Source: Leeuwenhoekiella marinoflava DSM 3653
GTDB lineage: Bacteria; Bacteroidota; Bacteroidia; Flavobacteriales; Flavobacteriaceae
Length of the DNA: 64,000 nt
Direction of reading: 5' to 3'
NCBI RefSeq assembly: GCF_900129005.1
Contig: NZ_FQUN01000007.1
Coordinates: 181,132 to 245,131 of the forward strand
Part shown: positions 41,490-49,444 of the stretch, piece after piece
How the letters are laid out: every line of letters begins with the position of its first letter
How positions within the stretch are numbered: the first letter of the stretch is position 1
Notes under the pieces: model-generated
What the model saw: the letters and a program-made list of their open reading frames with translations, nothing else
What the model was told of the DNA's origin: nothing
The model's database searches: none
Position numbers and translations under genes: made by a program

Positions 41490-42264
41490 AATAAATAATT
41501 TGATTTCCTCTAAGTATATCTATACTTAAATCATTAAGAATAGATTTTTCGAGAACATCCTTACTTTTTGATTTATATAAAACATTAAAATTTAAATAGG
41601 CCACAAGGAGTTTTATTTCATTATCTGAAAATTGGTTCCAAAAGATTCTTTCATACATTAACCGCTCATTATGAAGAATTTCTGCTTGTTGAATTAATTC
41701 AACCACAGAGCTAATATTTTTTATCCAAGGTGAAAGTGAAATAGATGATTTTTTGAATTTTTCGAAAGTGTTTCGATGGATTCGATGGAATTCAGAAATA
41801 GACCTTTTTTCTTCATTAGTAGACATAGGTGAATTGTAGCCTTGATTTAGGCTATTAAACTTATTCAGCATATCAGCCGTAATATCTGAAATATAGGATC
41901 TAGCATTTAATTTGGATTCCAAGATTGTAATACGTTCTAGGGTTTTGTGAGAATTGTCAATCAGATTAAAAAGTGTATTTTCAAATGACTGCTTTTTTAA
42001 TGTAGCATTCTGTTGTTCAAATTCAGCTCGAGTTGCTTTAAGCTCATTTCGCTGTAATTTCAACTCTTCACTTTGTATTAGTATTGCAGCAATTACTCCT
42101 ACAAAGGCTAAACCTGAGAAGAGAGTGTTTGAGAAGCCATACATATCTCCATAAACACCTCTAGATTCCAGTGGTATATCATTTAAATACCACCAATTAA
42201 AGGTTAGAATTAGAACAATAACTATTATTGATACACCTATCAGAATCCAAAATTTTCTACTCAT
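41464..42264 (-). CDS. AbiC-type abortive infection protein (putAbiC family)
   Basis: 266 aa resembling the putative phage abortive-infection family (Pfam putAbiC). Two N-terminal transmembrane helices (ILIGVSIIVIVLILTF and FSGLAFVGVIAAILI), then a coiled coil (EELKLQRNELKATRAEFEQQ), then a soluble domain with FENTLFNLIDNSHKTLE, SEFHRIHRNTFEKF and the conserved-looking LLVAYLNFNVLYKS. Its DNA is clearly more AT-rich than the flanking late genes, and it is on the opposite strand with its own upstream region. It is a typical moron: a defence gene expressed from the prophage that would block competing phages. The 3' end overlaps the terminase gene by 26 bases. Confidence 0.75.
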   Translation of the reverse strand: MSRKFWILIGVSIIVIVLILTFNWWYLNDIPLESRGVYGDMYGFSNTLFSGLAFVGVIAAILIQSEELKLQRNELKATRAEFEQQNATLKKQSFENTLFNLIDNSHKTLERITILESKLNARSYISDITADMLNKFNSLNQGYNSPMSTNEEKRSISEFHRIHRNTFEKFKKSSISLSPWIKNISSVVELIQQAEILHNERLMYERIFWNQFSDNEIKLLVAYLNFNVLYKSKSKDVLEKSILNDLSIDILRGNQIIYFNQQSQDH

Positions 42265-42354
42265 AATTGTTTTGGTTTTCAGTAAATATACTTTTAATAT
42301 GTTGAATGTATTTTAATCATTACCTACTTTTATATAATTGAAATTCCGTGAATT

Positions 42355-42876
42355 ATGAAAAAAACGAACCTAACTGTGTCTGAACTTTTTGGGCGACTTA
42401 AAGAACTTGCACTGGAGTCTGGATCCGTTTACATGGATCAGATCCCGGAAGTACTGCAGGACGATTTTAAGCTGTTTATTAGTAATCGTGCCTTAACTCA
42501 AGGCCCTAATGGGAGGGAACAGATTCCCTCACAGGATATGCGTGAATATTACCTTAAAGTTCATCAAGGAGACGGAGTTTCTTATCCCGTCCAATTTAAA
42601 GGTGGTAGGATGACGCGGGAACAGGCTAAGAACCAATATAGGTCTGAAGTTGATCGAATAATCGGAAAGCGACCGGAGTATACTAATTTTTCTGAAGGAT
42701 ATCAAGTTTACTCCGATGCCACTACAATGTTCTTCGACAATTTTTTTCAGTTGAATTTTCAGGGATGGAAAAACACCCCTCAGGAAGAAATTCACGAATA
42801 CAATAATGAGCGTATTGCTCAGGAAAAGCGATTTTACGAATTTTATAAAGATTTGATTGATGGGCTGGAAGAGTAA
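42355..42876 (+). CDS. Hypothetical late-region protein A
   Basis: 173 aa, opens a five-gene rightward cluster after the AbiC-like gene. Mixed helical (LFGRLKELALESGSVYMDQI, YQVYSDATTMFFDNFFQLNF). The long Gln/Arg segment TREQAKNQYRSEVDRIIGKR is charged. No motif recognised. It overlaps the next gene by 20 bases. Cargo or morphogenesis role cannot be decided. Confidence 0.55.
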   Translation: MKKTNLTVSELFGRLKELALESGSVYMDQIPEVLQDDFKLFISNRALTQGPNGREQIPSQDMREYYLKVHQGDGVSYPVQFKGGRMTREQAKNQYRSEVDRIIGKRPEYTNFSEGYQVYSDATTMFFDNFFQLNFQGWKNTPQEEIHEYNNERIAQEKRFYEFYKDLIDGLEE

Positions 42877-43282
42877 GGTTAAAGATTTTGTCATCCCAAT
42901 GCGATCCAATGCTGAAGTATTGGGTAAACCCAGAAAATTTCCGGAACCTGATCCTTATCCTATTAAACTAACAAAAATCGATCTTAATAAAGTACAAGAG
43001 TCCTGGCTAGAATATTGTAAAAAACAAGAACCCATAAGTGTTACGCATATGATCATTGAAGGTCAGCAGCGTAAACTGGAATTTCAGGTATTGGAACAAG
43101 TTTCAGGAGATAAGGAGATCTCGTATAAAGAAGTGCAGCGGTTACATCACGTAGATTTCCCAATGAAGTATCTGCTAGTTTATAAAGGTCAGACGCTGGG
43201 AATGATCTCTTTTGATATGGGCGAAGGCTTTGAGTTTAAAGCGGTTTTTAATCCGGATGTAAAATATTTTGAAAATGAGTAA
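42857..43282 (+). CDS. Hypothetical late-region protein B
   Basis: 141 aa, beta-rich second half (LEFQVLEQVSGDKEISYKEV, KYLLVYKGQTLGMISFDMGE), ending DVKYFENE. The start could be at 42857 or at the next Met. The same C-terminal ending (KYF-D/N-E) recurs in the next protein, suggesting distant relation. No known family. Confidence 0.55.
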   Translation: MMGWKSKVKDFVIPMRSNAEVLGKPRKFPEPDPYPIKLTKIDLNKVQESWLEYCKKQEPISVTHMIIEGQQRKLEFQVLEQVSGDKEISYKEVQRLHHVDFPMKYLLVYKGQTLGMISFDMGEGFEFKAVFNPDVKYFENE

Positions 43283-43733
43283 AAAGCCAGAAGTAAAAAT
43301 TTACCCAGATTATAAGTTTGGAGTTAAGTTCCCTGATGCCTGGACTGAGGAACCTATTAATCTGCCTACGGCAAATCCAAATTGGTATGCTCCACCTCGA
43401 GTATTTGTGGACAAGAATAATCCTTCATACAAAGCTCTAATTGAAAATCTGAACAAATTTCTTCAGAATAGCAAAGGTTGGCCAGATGATGTTTTTGAAT
43501 CCATTTTAGATGGTGCAAAAAAGCAGGCGTTGTATCACGTTTTAAAATTAATGCTAGATCGTGATCCTGAGCGGGAAGACTTTGAAAAAGTAGAAGAGCT
43601 CAAGCATAATCAGCGTATCTCTATGATGTGTTATGAGGGTAGGCCATTTGCATTCTGTGAGTGGCAGGAAGTCAAAGAAAGCGAAGTGCCTCACGTGTGG
43701 ATAACCCCTACTAAATATTTTAAGGATGAGTGA
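43275..43733 (+). CDS. Hypothetical late-region protein C
   Basis: 152 aa, ATG at 43275 (MSKKPEVKIYPDYKFGVKFP). Aromatic-rich N-terminus, a helical central part (FLQNSKGWPDDVFESILDGA), and a C-terminal sheet (RPFAFCEWQEVKE, then TKYFKDE) resembling protein B. Overlaps protein B by 8 bases and the next small gene by 8 bases. Function unknown; the set A-C-small-D looks like a co-expressed cassette. Confidence 0.55.
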   Translation: MSKKPEVKIYPDYKFGVKFPDAWTEEPINLPTANPNWYAPPRVFVDKNNPSYKALIENLNKFLQNSKGWPDDVFESILDGAKKQALYHVLKLMLDRDPEREDFEKVEELKHNQRISMMCYEGRPFAFCEWQEVKESEVPHVWITPTKYFKDE

Positions 43734-43860
43734 GAATAACATTGACATTCATTCTGTAAGAAAGCCTGTTTTATTAAAACCTTGTATGGCTTGCGCTGGT
43801 GCAGAGGCAGCAAAAGAGGTAAGAAAACTTTCATTAGCATTAAGTAAATTAAAGCCATGA
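43726..43860 (+). CDS. 44-aa small protein
   Basis: MSENNIDIHSVRKPVLLKPC at the start; contains CMACAGAEAAKEVRKL. Starts within the last codons of the previous gene and ends in ATGA with the next one. The two-Cys CxxC pair could bind metal in a dimer. No homolog known. Confidence 0.5.
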   Translation: MSENNIDIHSVRKPVLLKPCMACAGAEAAKEVRKLSLALSKLKP

Positions 43861-44141
43861 TTAAAAAATATCTAACAATGGCCAATGGTTCTAAGATCGC
43901 TATGCCTGAGCAATCAGATCCTGAAAAAGAATTAAGGGGAAATTCACCGGTACCGGATCAGGATCTGGGGAATGGTTTTTCTATTCACGATGGAGTATTG
44001 TATGGCATCGATTCTTCAGGCGGTTCGGTAGAAAGCACTTTTGATTTATTTAGAAAACTAAAAGATCAAGAGTACCGAAAAAAATTAATTTTTGGTTCCT
44101 GGGAAAATTCAGAGGAACCAAAAGATAAAACCCGTCACTAA
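43857..44141 (+). CDS. Hypothetical late-region protein D
   Basis: 94 aa, starts MIKKYLTMANGSKIAMPEQS; contains LGNGFSIHDGVLYGIDSSGG, a beta/loop phrase, and ends with a Lys-rich tail. ATGA overlap with the small upstream gene. Its last codons form half of the bidirectional terminator at 44127-44151. Unknown function. Confidence 0.5.
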   Translation: MIKKYLTMANGSKIAMPEQSDPEKELRGNSPVPDQDLGNGFSIHDGVLYGIDSSGGSVESTFDLFRKLKDQEYRKKLIFGSWENSEEPKDKTRH

Positions 44142-44151
44142 GACGGGTTTT
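44127..44151. terminator. Bidirectional terminator between converging genes
   Basis: AAAACCCGTC and GACGGGTTTT form a perfect 10-bp stem with a 5-base loop, flanked by A and T. The stop codons of protein D (+) and the methylase-like gene (-) both lie inside it. Confidence 0.9.
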
Positions 44152-44794
44152 CAATTTTAAGGATAAGCGGTGTTTTGTGCTTATGCCAGTCGTAGTTGAT
44201 AGATAGGCTAAAGCGGGGTTTACTCATTGCAATAACATCCATACAATGTACTTCGCCTCGTATGTGGTGAAAGCACATATTAATAGCCGTCATTTTTGCG
44301 CACACGGGGTCAATGTCCTGGGCAATGTAATAATTTCCGGGCGCGTGTTGGTTCGCTGCTAGAATAGCCCGCCCGCTACCGCTGCAAGGTTCGTTTATTT
44401 CTTTGCCCCACTGATCCTTCTCCAGTGTCAATTGAGCCATCAGGTCACAGAGTGCCGGCGGTGTGAAAAACTGTCCAAATCCGCTCTTTTTTGAGTTGCT
44501 TGCTAGCTCCTCATAAAAAGTACCAAGCGGATCGTACCAGCTGCCTGTTGTTATGCAATTATCATAAATGATCATCAAATGGCCTAACATCTTTACGAAG
44601 CTGTCTAATTCTTTCTTTTCGTAGCGGTTTATTACTTCAAAATACCATTCTTCCTGCGTTTTTCGCGCCATACAGCACACAATAATACTTAATAGGTCAT
44701 CGAATACTCTTGAGGGTTCGTAGCGTCTTACAAGTCCTGTAAACGCATTATTAAACTCACGCATTTGCGTGGGTAGGTGTCTATTTTTCATCAT
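44138..44794 (-). CDS. Truncated N6-adenine methylase-like protein
   Basis: About 218 aa (start at 44794, MMKNRHLPTQ, preferred over the ATG at 44854, which lies in a hairpin). SAM-binding motif I NEPCSGSGRAILAANQHAPG and the upstream target-preparation block FFTPPALCDLMAQL are clear. The catalytic NPPY/DPPY motif expected about 60-80 residues later is not visible; the sequence ends soon after FSLSINYDWHK. This matches the short N-6 methylase proteins I know from Bacteroidota mobile elements, of unproven activity. It may modify DNA weakly, act as a decoy or serve as an anti-restriction factor. It is the last gene of a minus-strand cassette. Confidence 0.6.
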   Translation of the reverse strand: MMKNRHLPTQMREFNNAFTGLVRRYEPSRVFDDLLSIIVCCMARKTQEEWYFEVINRYEKKELDSFVKMLGHLMIIYDNCITTGSWYDPLGTFYEELASNSKKSGFGQFFTPPALCDLMAQLTLEKDQWGKEINEPCSGSGRAILAANQHAPGNYYIAQDIDPVCAKMTAINMCFHHIRGEVHCMDVIAMSKPRFSLSINYDWHKHKTPLILKIENPS

Positions 44795-44851
44795 TTTATT
44801 TTTGTTTTGGAAATAAGTCAATAGCCATTGACTTATGGAGGGGAGACTGCA

Positions 44852-44871
44852 CATCGCCCGAAGGGCGATTT
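44852..44871. other. Hairpin between methylase-like and RadC-like genes
   Basis: ATCGCCC-GAA-GGGCGAT followed by a T-run on the plus strand. In the direction of the cassette genes the flank is A-rich, so it is not their terminator. It may shape the leader of the methylase-like transcript. Confidence 0.4.
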
Positions 44872-44914
44872 TTTTATAAAAATCGCTCCATTGGGTATTC
44901 TTTTACGATAGGTT

Positions 44915-45370
44915 TTAAATTTGTCCGTTATCGGCGAAGCTGTGAAAACCTTCTGCCGTAACGATTAAATGGTCAAGCACTTTGATGTCAAGATATTCAG
45001 CCGCTTTTTTAATTTTGGCGGTTATGTCTTTGTCTGCTTGGCTTGGTTTTAGTGTTCCGCTCGGGTGGTTGTGCGCCAAAATCATGGCGGTTGCGTTCGC
45101 TACCAGTGCGCGCGATAATATTAACCGCACATCAACTAAAGTGCCTGTCATACCGCCATTAGATGCAGTATAAATGCCTAATACATCATTAGAATTATTA
45201 AGAAGCAATACTTTGAAACTCTCGAAAAGGTGCATTTCTTCATTAAAGGCAACTTTTAAAACCTCAAAGGCTGCGTGAGATCCTGTCACCTTGTGCCGTT
45301 CTGCTTTTAGGGCGTTTGGTATATATGAAACCTTAATTTTTGCAATGTTGTAAAGTGATTCTAAGGTCAT
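44915..45370 (-). CDS. RadC-family JAB/MPN protein
   Basis: 151 aa, RadC/JAB-domain protein. The metal site reads ILAHNHPSGTLKPSQADKDI: H-x-H-P-S-G...S-x-x-D, i.e. a JAMM motif with an upstream Glu in EEMHLFESFKVLLLN. Chromosomal RadC has extra N-terminal HhH; this short form is the mobile-element version frequent in Bacteroidota and often linked to DNA methylases and plasmid genes. Biochemical function is uncertain; deubiquitinase-like or anti-restriction activities are only proposed for the family. It lies between a small protein and the methylase-like gene. Confidence 0.85.
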   Translation of the reverse strand: MTLESLYNIAKIKVSYIPNALKAERHKVTGSHAAFEVLKVAFNEEMHLFESFKVLLLNNSNDVLGIYTASNGGMTGTLVDVRLILSRALVANATAMILAHNHPSGTLKPSQADKDITAKIKKAAEYLDIKVLDHLIVTAEGFHSFADNGQI

Positions 45371-45371
45371 A

Positions 45372-45599
45372 TTAAAAAGGGTATTGGTTAAAATCGCTGT
45401 CCTGCTCTGCTTGCTCTAGAAATTTCTCGGCTATGCTGTACGCCTTATTAAATGCGTTCTTGCATTGGTTTTTGTAGAACTCGTAATCTGCCCAATTGAA
45501 AAGAAAAGAAAATCCCTTTTCGTGAAGTATATTTTTTACAATGCTTGAAGTCTGAAATTTATTAACTTCGCCTTGTAGATTTTGTGTGGTAGTACTCAT
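45372..45599 (-). CDS. Small cassette protein, 75 aa
   Basis: Start at 45599 (MSTTTQNLQGEVNKFQTSSI); a longer frame to 45635 would extend into the terminator hairpin. Contains FLFNWADYEFYKNQCKNAF, helical and aromatic. The gene ends 1 base before the RadC-like start. Unknown function; same MSTT start as the next cassette gene, so their N-termini may be related. Confidence 0.55.
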   Translation of the reverse strand: MSTTTQNLQGEVNKFQTSSIVKNILHEKGFSFLFNWADYEFYKNQCKNAFNKAYSIAEKFLEQAEQDSDFNQYPF

Positions 45600-45614
45600 G
45601 ATATTTACATTTTT

Positions 45615-45650
45615 AAAACCCTCGCACCCGTCCAAAGCTGCGAGGGTTTT
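45615..45650. terminator. Hairpin between cassette genes
   Basis: AAAACCCTCGCA and TGCGAGGGTTTT form a 12-bp stem around a 12-base loop. It separates the first cassette gene from the rest; in the minus direction the tail is A/T-mixed, so it may attenuate and not fully terminate. Confidence 0.75.
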
Positions 45651-45664
45651 TGTTTAACTTCATT

Positions 45665-46063
45665 TTAAATCGTGTAGTTTAGGATTTCCTTTTCGCTGTG
45701 CGCTAGAAAAGTGCTTAACTCGGCTTTAAGTAACTCGACAACTTTTTCAACGACTTGCGTATTAGATACCTCAATTTGAAATCCGCTAGCATTAGAGAGC
45801 GTTAACTTTTCTTTGGTTCCGTCCTGGCTAATCTCGAAGCGGTGTAACTCTTCCGCCTTGTTTTGTAAAAAATTGTACTTCTTTGATAGAATTTTAAAAT
45901 TTTCCATGCGCTTAATTCTGCCCTCTGCGGTCGGGTTTATCAGTTGGTTAATTGTTTCCGTGCTTTTGGTTTCCTGTGGTTTTGGATTCTCCACTTTTTT
46001 AAGGTTGTTTTTACTGTTAACCTTTGCTGTCTGTGCCTTGTCGGCTGTTTTTGTAGTACTCAT
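45665..46063 (-). CDS. Small cassette protein, 132 aa
   Basis: First gene of the minus-strand cassette. Lys/Thr-rich, disordered N-terminus (MSTTKTADKAQTAKVNSKNN, then KVENPKPQETKS), helical and beta segments after residue 40 (YNFLQNKAEELHRFEI, SGFQIEVSNTQVVEKVVELL). No motif recognised. Upstream about 45-75 bases lie an ACACG...CGTGT inverted repeat and a TATATTTA sequence that could be the promoter. Confidence 0.55.
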   Translation of the reverse strand: MSTTKTADKAQTAKVNSKNNLKKVENPKPQETKSTETINQLINPTAEGRIKRMENFKILSKKYNFLQNKAEELHRFEISQDGTKEKLTLSNASGFQIEVSNTQVVEKVVELLKAELSTFLAHSEKEILNYTI

Positions 46064-46461
46064 AAAATATAATTTTTGTTATTAATTATACTTAAATATA
46101 CGAATAAAACACGAGAAAATCACGTGTTTTTATGATGTATTTTAAGGTGCTTTGTCTTTTTTCTTCGTTTTTTAATGTTTGCTAAAATTTTGACCGTGTT
46201 CAGTTCGCATTTTAAAAAGCTCTAAGCCTAAAAGACTGTTTTTGAGCCTTTAAACCCAAAATATTTTTTTAGAAAATATTTGATACTCTTTTCGACACGC
46301 CCCGCTAGTTTCCTGTATTGCACGTGCAGGGGTGCATTTTTGCAGATATATGACGGCAGGGCAGGCGCGCGCCCTCTCTCAGCCCTTGTTTTTGCTAGCC
46401 TCAACCAGTTGTCACAGCCGCAGGCGTTCGATATTACTACTATTGTATCAAAGCTTAACAG
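46064..46461. other. AT-rich gap before portal block
   Basis: No convincing gene in about 400 bases. It contains AACACGAGAAAATCACGTGTTTTTATG (in part; 46108-46134), whose core also recurs at 50793-50818, and a GC-rich stretch at 46300-46380 next to the portal genes. It should contain the promoters of both the leftward cassette and the rightward portal block. Confidence 0.4.
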
Positions 46462-46746
46462 ATGTCACTACTCAAAGCCTACAAGGCACTAGACAGGATG
46501 CGAGAGTCAACCAAGGCTAACATTCCATTCTCCTTTGAATACATCTCGTGCAACGAGACAGACGCAACCAGTGATGGATTAAAGAAGGTGCAGCGTGCCC
46601 TGTTGCGTACAGGTTACAGCCGCTCTAAGGGAATCAAGAGTCAATCTCTTATAGCTTTCACAGATGCAGACACCGGCAAGCCCGGCTTCTTCTATCTCCC
46701 ATTATTAATGAAATACAACGAAATGCTACTATGCGGGAATCAATAG
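46462..46746 (+). CDS. Hypothetical 94-aa protein before portal
   Basis: Starts MSLLKAYKALDRMRESTKAN and ends KPGFFYLPLLMKYNEMLLCG. Soluble, basic. Overlaps the portal gene start by 16 bases, so expression is coupled to portal. It resembles small head-assembly or adaptor proteins by position only. Confidence 0.6.
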   Translation: MSLLKAYKALDRMRESTKANIPFSFEYISCNETDATSDGLKKVQRALLRTGYSRSKGIKSQSLIAFTDADTGKPGFFYLPLLMKYNEMLLCGNQ

Positions 46747-48107
46747 AGTTTCATCAACGTAATGCGATCGTATGTGCAGATGATGTCAGCTTCACATTTG
46801 AAGTGACGGATAACCCCCGGGACTTTGACGAGCAACGAGAGCGCAAAAATGATTTAGACTGGGCACAATCAGTTAATCACATTGGTGGGTGGAACATTCA
46901 CCCCTATGGGAATAACAATGACCTGCCCTCAGTCATACAAAAGGCGGTGTATGAGAATAACGCTGCACCTGGACTGTTAGCTAAGAAGACACAGCTCGAT
47001 TGGGGGCGTGGTCCTATGCTCTACACAGAAGAGATTGAGGACAATGTACCGGTTAAGAAATGGCTATACGATAAGGATATACAGAGCTGGCTTAACGATT
47101 GGGATTATAAGGATTACCTGCTGCGCAACCTTACTGATTTCAATCATATAGAAGGTAGCTTTAGTAAGTATAAGCTTGCACGTGGTGCACGTCTGGGTCG
47201 TAAGTTCATAGCAGAGCTCGAGCATCTTATGCCTCACGAGTGCCGTACAGCTTCTGCACAATCAACAATCACAAAACACAGGCCTAAGCCTACCCACGCC
47301 GTAATTACAGATTTTGGACTTAATAGCATCAGTGCCCTGGACTATGAAGTCTACCCCTTATTTAACTTCAAGAATCCATTTGCTGCTAAGACTTCAGTTT
47401 TTTACTCGAGTCTCTATACATTTTGTTCTGAATACTACGCGATACCAAAGCTATACGGTTCTCTAGAGTGGTTAAGAAGATCCACAGCAATACCCCTTAT
47501 ACTGAAAGCACTCAGCAAAAACAGTATGAATATCAAGTATCACATTCAGTCTCCAGCTGAATATTGGGATCGTAAGAAAGAATCACTAGAGCGCAAGTGC
47601 CAGGATGAAGGAAAGATCTACAAAGAGAAAATGCTCGAAGACTATAAGCGAGACTTTCTCCGGAGAATATCTTCGACTTTGGCCAGTGATGAAAACACCG
47701 GTAAATTCTTTCATACTGAAAAAGTGCTGAATTCAGAAGGAACCACATTAATTGAACAAGGTTGGGAAATTAATGTACTTGATCAAAAAGTCAAGGACTT
47801 CATTGAATCACAGCTCAGCATCAGCAAGCACGCTAACTACGCGCTGTCTGCTAATATCTCAATTCACAGTGCCCTGGCAAACGTAAGCGAAGCCGGTAAA
47901 AGCGATAGCGGTTCTGAGCAGCTGTACGCACTTCAGAACTATTTGTTAACCGGTGTTGATATTCCCGAAATGACCGTAATGAAGCCTATAAACTATGCAC
48001 TTCGGGCAAATTTCCCTAAGAAGGATATAAAAATGGGCTTCTATCACGAAGCCGGAAAGCGTGAGGAAGATAAAACCCAAAAGGATCGACATAAAAACCT
48101 AGCTTAA
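46731..48107 (+). CDS. Phage portal protein
   Basis: 458 aa. Portal-type architecture: a beta start (SFTFEVTDNPRDFDE), a WNIHPYGNNNDLP block, a helical wing, and the C-terminal crown (KDIKMGFYHEAGKREED). The middle includes FKNPFAAKTSVFYSSL and EHLMPHECRTA. Position after the terminase block and before the tail genes, with the right length, supports portal (the dodecameric ring at the DNA-entry vertex). Motif-level evidence is weak; the call rests on size and order. It is separated from terminase by both cargo inserts. Confidence 0.7.
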   Translation: MRESIEFHQRNAIVCADDVSFTFEVTDNPRDFDEQRERKNDLDWAQSVNHIGGWNIHPYGNNNDLPSVIQKAVYENNAAPGLLAKKTQLDWGRGPMLYTEEIEDNVPVKKWLYDKDIQSWLNDWDYKDYLLRNLTDFNHIEGSFSKYKLARGARLGRKFIAELEHLMPHECRTASAQSTITKHRPKPTHAVITDFGLNSISALDYEVYPLFNFKNPFAAKTSVFYSSLYTFCSEYYAIPKLYGSLEWLRRSTAIPLILKALSKNSMNIKYHIQSPAEYWDRKKESLERKCQDEGKIYKEKMLEDYKRDFLRRISSTLASDENTGKFFHTEKVLNSEGTTLIEQGWEINVLDQKVKDFIESQLSISKHANYALSANISIHSALANVSEAGKSDSGSEQLYALQNYLLTGVDIPEMTVMKPINYALRANFPKKDIKMGFYHEAGKREEDKTQKDRHKNLA

Positions 48108-48108
48108 T

Positions 48109-49137
48109 ATGAAACTACTATTCACTTCAGAAACTTTTAGTCAGGAATTTCGCGAGATCCTGGGCTTTGTCGATGCAGATATAAATTTCACTTCGGTTAA
48201 GAGTGATCTTACCAGTGCGACGCGTGAAATCATCACGCTAATTGGCCAAGCGACTTACGATCGCTGGATAACTCTTTTTGAAAAAGAAAACCGCACAGCT
48301 GAAGAAAATGAGCAGCTGCATTTGATGCGTTATCCGGTTGCAATGAATACCTATAGGCTTCTTGCACCGTCTAAGGATCTGCAGCATACGAATCAAGGGC
48401 GTATGATGCGAACCGATGATAATGAGGCTCGACCTTTTCAATGGATGATAGACGCGAATAACGAAGCGAACGAGCGCAAGTATTACCGTGCAGTTGATCA
48501 ACTGCTCGAATATCTTTTTGATGATTCAGCATTCAAAGAAACTCTGGAATATAAGGAGGTCAAAAAATACTTTGTAAGTACAACTGCAGACTTTGAAGAG
48601 TATTTTTCAATTCACTCGAGATTAATTCTTGTGAAGTTAGGTCCCGGCTTTCGCCAGGCTCAAAAAAGACATCTCAAACCAGTATTGGGAGTAAATCTCT
48701 ATAATGAGATAGAAAAAGCACATTTAGAAGGTCCTGCTGCAGGTGAAGAGCTCCCGGTTCTGTTACCAATTTCATTTGGAGAAACTCCGACTGCAGAGCA
48801 AAAGAAAATTTATTTTCAAATCTATGATCTGGTAAAAGAATTCTGCGTGTATTGGTCGCTGCATTGGGCGATGCCTAGGCTCGCGGTAAATCTCTTGCCA
48901 GAAGGTATTTTGCAGCGCTACACCAGTGAACGAGAGACTACCCGAGCTTCAAAGGTTCCTGAAGGTCTTCAATCACAACACGCCAGCAGCTTATTCAAGC
49001 AGGACGCAATGGCGGCCCTTTCAGAAATCGAAAGTCTGGTAACTGCATTATATCCTCCGGTACCAGATCCGTATCAGGATGAAGAAGAAGATGGCTTTCG
49101 TCTCTTCAATGACGACGACAATTTTGTAACTACCTAA
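48109..49137 (+). CDS. Head-tail connector-like protein (DUF6712-type)
   Basis: 342 aa, helical. Contains TSATREIITLIGQATYDRWI, LMRYPVAMNTYRLLAPSKDL and an acidic C-terminus (PDPYQDEEEDGFRLFNDDDN). I associate it with the DUF6712 group from Bacteroidota phages from memory, without certainty. Start 1 base after the portal stop. It would be a connector or head completion protein in the usual order portal, connector, tail. Confidence 0.55.
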   Translation: MKLLFTSETFSQEFREILGFVDADINFTSVKSDLTSATREIITLIGQATYDRWITLFEKENRTAEENEQLHLMRYPVAMNTYRLLAPSKDLQHTNQGRMMRTDDNEARPFQWMIDANNEANERKYYRAVDQLLEYLFDDSAFKETLEYKEVKKYFVSTTADFEEYFSIHSRLILVKLGPGFRQAQKRHLKPVLGVNLYNEIEKAHLEGPAAGEELPVLLPISFGETPTAEQKKIYFQIYDLVKEFCVYWSLHWAMPRLAVNLLPEGILQRYTSERETTRASKVPEGLQSQHASSLFKQDAMAALSEIESLVTALYPPVPDPYQDEEEDGFRLFNDDDNFVTT

Positions 49138-49147
49138 TCACTATATA

Positions 49148-49444
49148 ATGAAACAACTATTTATTTTTCTGCAGCTGCAGTTCCGGAGGATCTTCCCATC
49201 AAAGCTAGATCGTATCAATCGTAAATTAAGTGATGCGTACGTTGATATTTCAGCAGAGCGTAAGCAACTTCGTGCAGACGTAGATGCTTATATGATGAAA
49301 GCGTATAGAATTGGCAGCCTTAGCGAATTCATTCCTCGAAAGGGTGTGAGTAATTTGAAAGTATTCAATGATATTCAGTTGAAATTCGGAAAGCAAATGC
49401 GCGCTTGCAATCAGCGACTAACGTATGATTTACGATGGAAGTAG
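49148..49444 (+). CDS. Hypothetical 98-aa helical protein
   Basis: Lys/Arg-rich helical protein (MKQLFIFLQLQFRRIFPSKL, then DRINRKLSDAYVDISAERKQ). The hydrophobic-basic N-terminus could be a membrane-binding helix. Overlaps the next gene by 10 bases. Late-region position suggests a tail or head accessory. Confidence 0.5.
   Translation: MKQLFIFLQLQFRRIFPSKLDRINRKLSDAYVDISAERKQLRADVDAYMMKAYRIGSLSEFIPRKGVSNLKVFNDIQLKFGKQMRACNQRLTYDLRWK

Noticed and set aside
44138-46063. Reading the methylase-like/RadC-like cassette as a restriction-modification system
   Set aside because: No restriction endonuclease gene is present and the methylase lacks the catalytic NPPY-type motif.
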